From contig JAUYIV010000082.1 in assembly GCA_030688105.1 (NCBI GenBank), positions 1 to 15,949 of the forward strand: DNA of 15,949 nt, given 5' to 3'. Every line of letters starts with the position of its first letter. The stretch's first letter is position 1. This stretch comes from Actinomycetota bacterium. Lineage in GTDB: Bacteria; Actinomycetota; Acidimicrobiia; Spongiisociales; UBA11373. Of this stretch, positions 14,996-15,949 are shown one piece after another. The notes under the pieces were generated by a model that was given only the letters and a program-made list of their open reading frames with translations, had not been told where the DNA came from and did no database searches. The position numbers and the translations under genes were made by a program.

Positions 14996-15922
14996 ATGAG
15001 CGAGAGTCCGAGCTTTCCGGATCGGCTGACGTTGATCGCCTTCTCGACGGCGGTCGGGATCGGCGGGGTCAACTTCGTGGCCGTGCGGTACTCCAACCGC
15101 GAGTTGGATCCGCTGTTCGGAGCCGGGACCAGGTTTGGAGTCGCCGCGCTGCTCTTCCTGGTTTTCATGGCCCTGCGAGGCGTCCCGTTTCCCAAGGGAC
15201 GCGGGCTGCTCGCCGCGGTCGTCTACGGGGTGCTGGCGTTCACCATCAGCTACGCATTGGCCTACTGGGCCCTCCAGGAGCTGTCCGCAGGGGTCGCCGC
15301 GGTGGTCTTCGGAGCAACGCCCCTGATAACGATTCTGCTCGCCGCGGCGCACCGACTCGAGCCTCTGACCCGGCAGGGCCTCCTCGGCGCGGTCATCGTC
15401 GTCGGAGGAATCGTCGTACTCGGCAACCCTGCTTCCGGTGCCGAGGTGCCGGTTGCGAGGCTGCTCGCCATCCTCGGAGCGGCACTCGCCGCCTCCGAGG
15501 CGTCGGTTCTCATCAAGATCGCTCGCCCGGTGCATCAGGTCGCAACCAACGCGACCGCGATGGCGGTGGGGGCTGCGTTGCTGCTCATCGTGTCGGCGGC
15601 GACCGGTGAGAACTGGGTGGTGCCGTCCGAAGAACAGACGTGGCTGGCGCTCTCGTATCTCGCGGTGCTCGGGTCGGTCGGTCTGTTCGGCCTCATCCTT
15701 TTCACGCTCGGCCGGTGGACCGCATCGGGGGTGGCGTACATGACGCCGCTCTTCCCCGTGGTCGCCATGGTCGCCGGCGCGCTCATCGCCGGAGAGGCGA
15801 TCACGTCGAACGGGGTGATCGGCGGCGCGATCGTCCTGGCAGGCGTATACGTCGGGGTGCTCCACCAGGGAACGCGGCGGCACAAGATGGTGCTAGAGGA
15901 GCCGGTGCCGGAGACGGGATAG
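14996..15922 (+). CDS. EamA/DMT superfamily transporter
   Basis: The 308-residue protein is an integral membrane protein with about ten hydrophobic segments arranged as two EamA repeats (about 12-140 and 155-290), the drug/metabolite transporter layout. Recognisable family segments are YALAYWALQELSAGVAAVVF (85-104) near the end of the first repeat and MTPLFPVVAMVAGALIAGEA (249-268) in the second. The substrate cannot be predicted; family members export amino acids, nucleobases, sugars or drugs. ATG 14996 is chosen because it has a purine-rich ribosome binding site and lies downstream of a well-formed promoter. The gene appears to be monocistronic at least up to the window end. Confidence 0.92.
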   Translation: MSESPSFPDRLTLIAFSTAVGIGGVNFVAVRYSNRELDPLFGAGTRFGVAALLFLVFMALRGVPFPKGRGLLAAVVYGVLAFTISYALAYWALQELSAGVAAVVFGATPLITILLAAAHRLEPLTRQGLLGAVIVVGGIVVLGNPASGAEVPVARLLAILGAALAASEASVLIKIARPVHQVATNATAMAVGAALLLIVSAATGENWVVPSEEQTWLALSYLAVLGSVGLFGLILFTLGRWTASGVAYMTPLFPVVAMVAGALIAGEAITSNGVIGGAIVLAGVYVGVLHQGTRRHKMVLEEPVPETG

Positions 15923-15932
15923 TCCGAAGCCG

Positions 15933-15949
15933 TTGCCCGTTGCCCGTTA
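15933..15949 (+). repeat. Start of another TTGCCCG heptamer array, cut by the window edge
   Basis: Ten bases after the EamA stop, TTGCCCG occurs twice in tandem (15933-15946) and continues TTA to the window end. This is the complement of the CGGGCAA/CGGGTAA word found between DUF2207 and mrp, so the same word family is used about 4.5 kb apart. Confidence 0.7.

Overview
The window is a stretch of high-GC chromosomal DNA that looks like ordinary core genome of an actinomycete. A WhiB-family Fe-S regulator and a DUF3107 protein, both characteristic of Actinomycetota, sit next to each other, and many genes carry an actinobacterial TANNNT -10 box directly in front of the start codon. A deep or uncultured lineage such as Acidimicrobiia is my guess; the sequence does not prove it. 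I see no phage, insertion sequence, CRISPR, tRNA or rRNA.

Layout. Positions 1-79 hold the 5' end of an unrecognised minus-strand gene, divergent from an enoyl-CoA hydratase/isomerase (185-952). That gene overlaps a Nudix hydrolase (937-1428), which is followed by an SLC13-type anion permease with two TrkA-C domains (1526-3292). A TlpA-like membrane-anchored thioredoxin (3403-4011, minus) is divergent from a small sulfite-oxidase-fold molybdenum protein (4079-4693). On the minus strand, aconitase A (8603-5859) runs into an o-succinylbenzoate synthase/N-succinylamino-acid racemase-type enolase (5847-4807). On the plus strand follow LemA (8811-9359) and a DUF2207 membrane protein with a poly-glycine tail (9465-11378), then an Mrp/ApbC P-loop ATPase with no cysteine at all (11473-12555) and DUF3107 (12593-12844). 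WhiB (13283-12966, minus) is divergent from a GatB/YqeY protein (13430-13885), which is followed after 2 nt by a short ATP-dependent DNA ligase (13888-14826). An EamA/DMT transporter (14996-15922) closes the window.

The genes are mainly housekeeping: central carbon metabolism, redox and Fe-S handling, envelope proteins, transport and DNA repair. They do not form one pathway. The most unusual feature lies between them. Most longer gaps, especially those downstream of genes, contain short tandem repeats with a 7-nt period. The words differ between gaps (GCGAATC, GGCCTTC/GATGGCC, CAAGAAC/CTTGGCT, CGGGTAA/TTGCCCG, TCGCCGG), but the period is nearly always seven. Several arrays occur as complementary arms of imperfect stem-loops. 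One 12-bp core, CCCTCGGCCGGA, recurs exactly at three loci, each time in the sense orientation downstream of a gene. I regard this heptanucleotide repeat system as the best candidate for something undescribed in this lineage.

Other points of interest are a perfect hairpin that buries the ribosome binding site of the permease, consistent leaderless-promoter geometry at about nine genes, a possible 21-codon leader ORF coupled to the DUF2207 gene, and dyads over several promoters.
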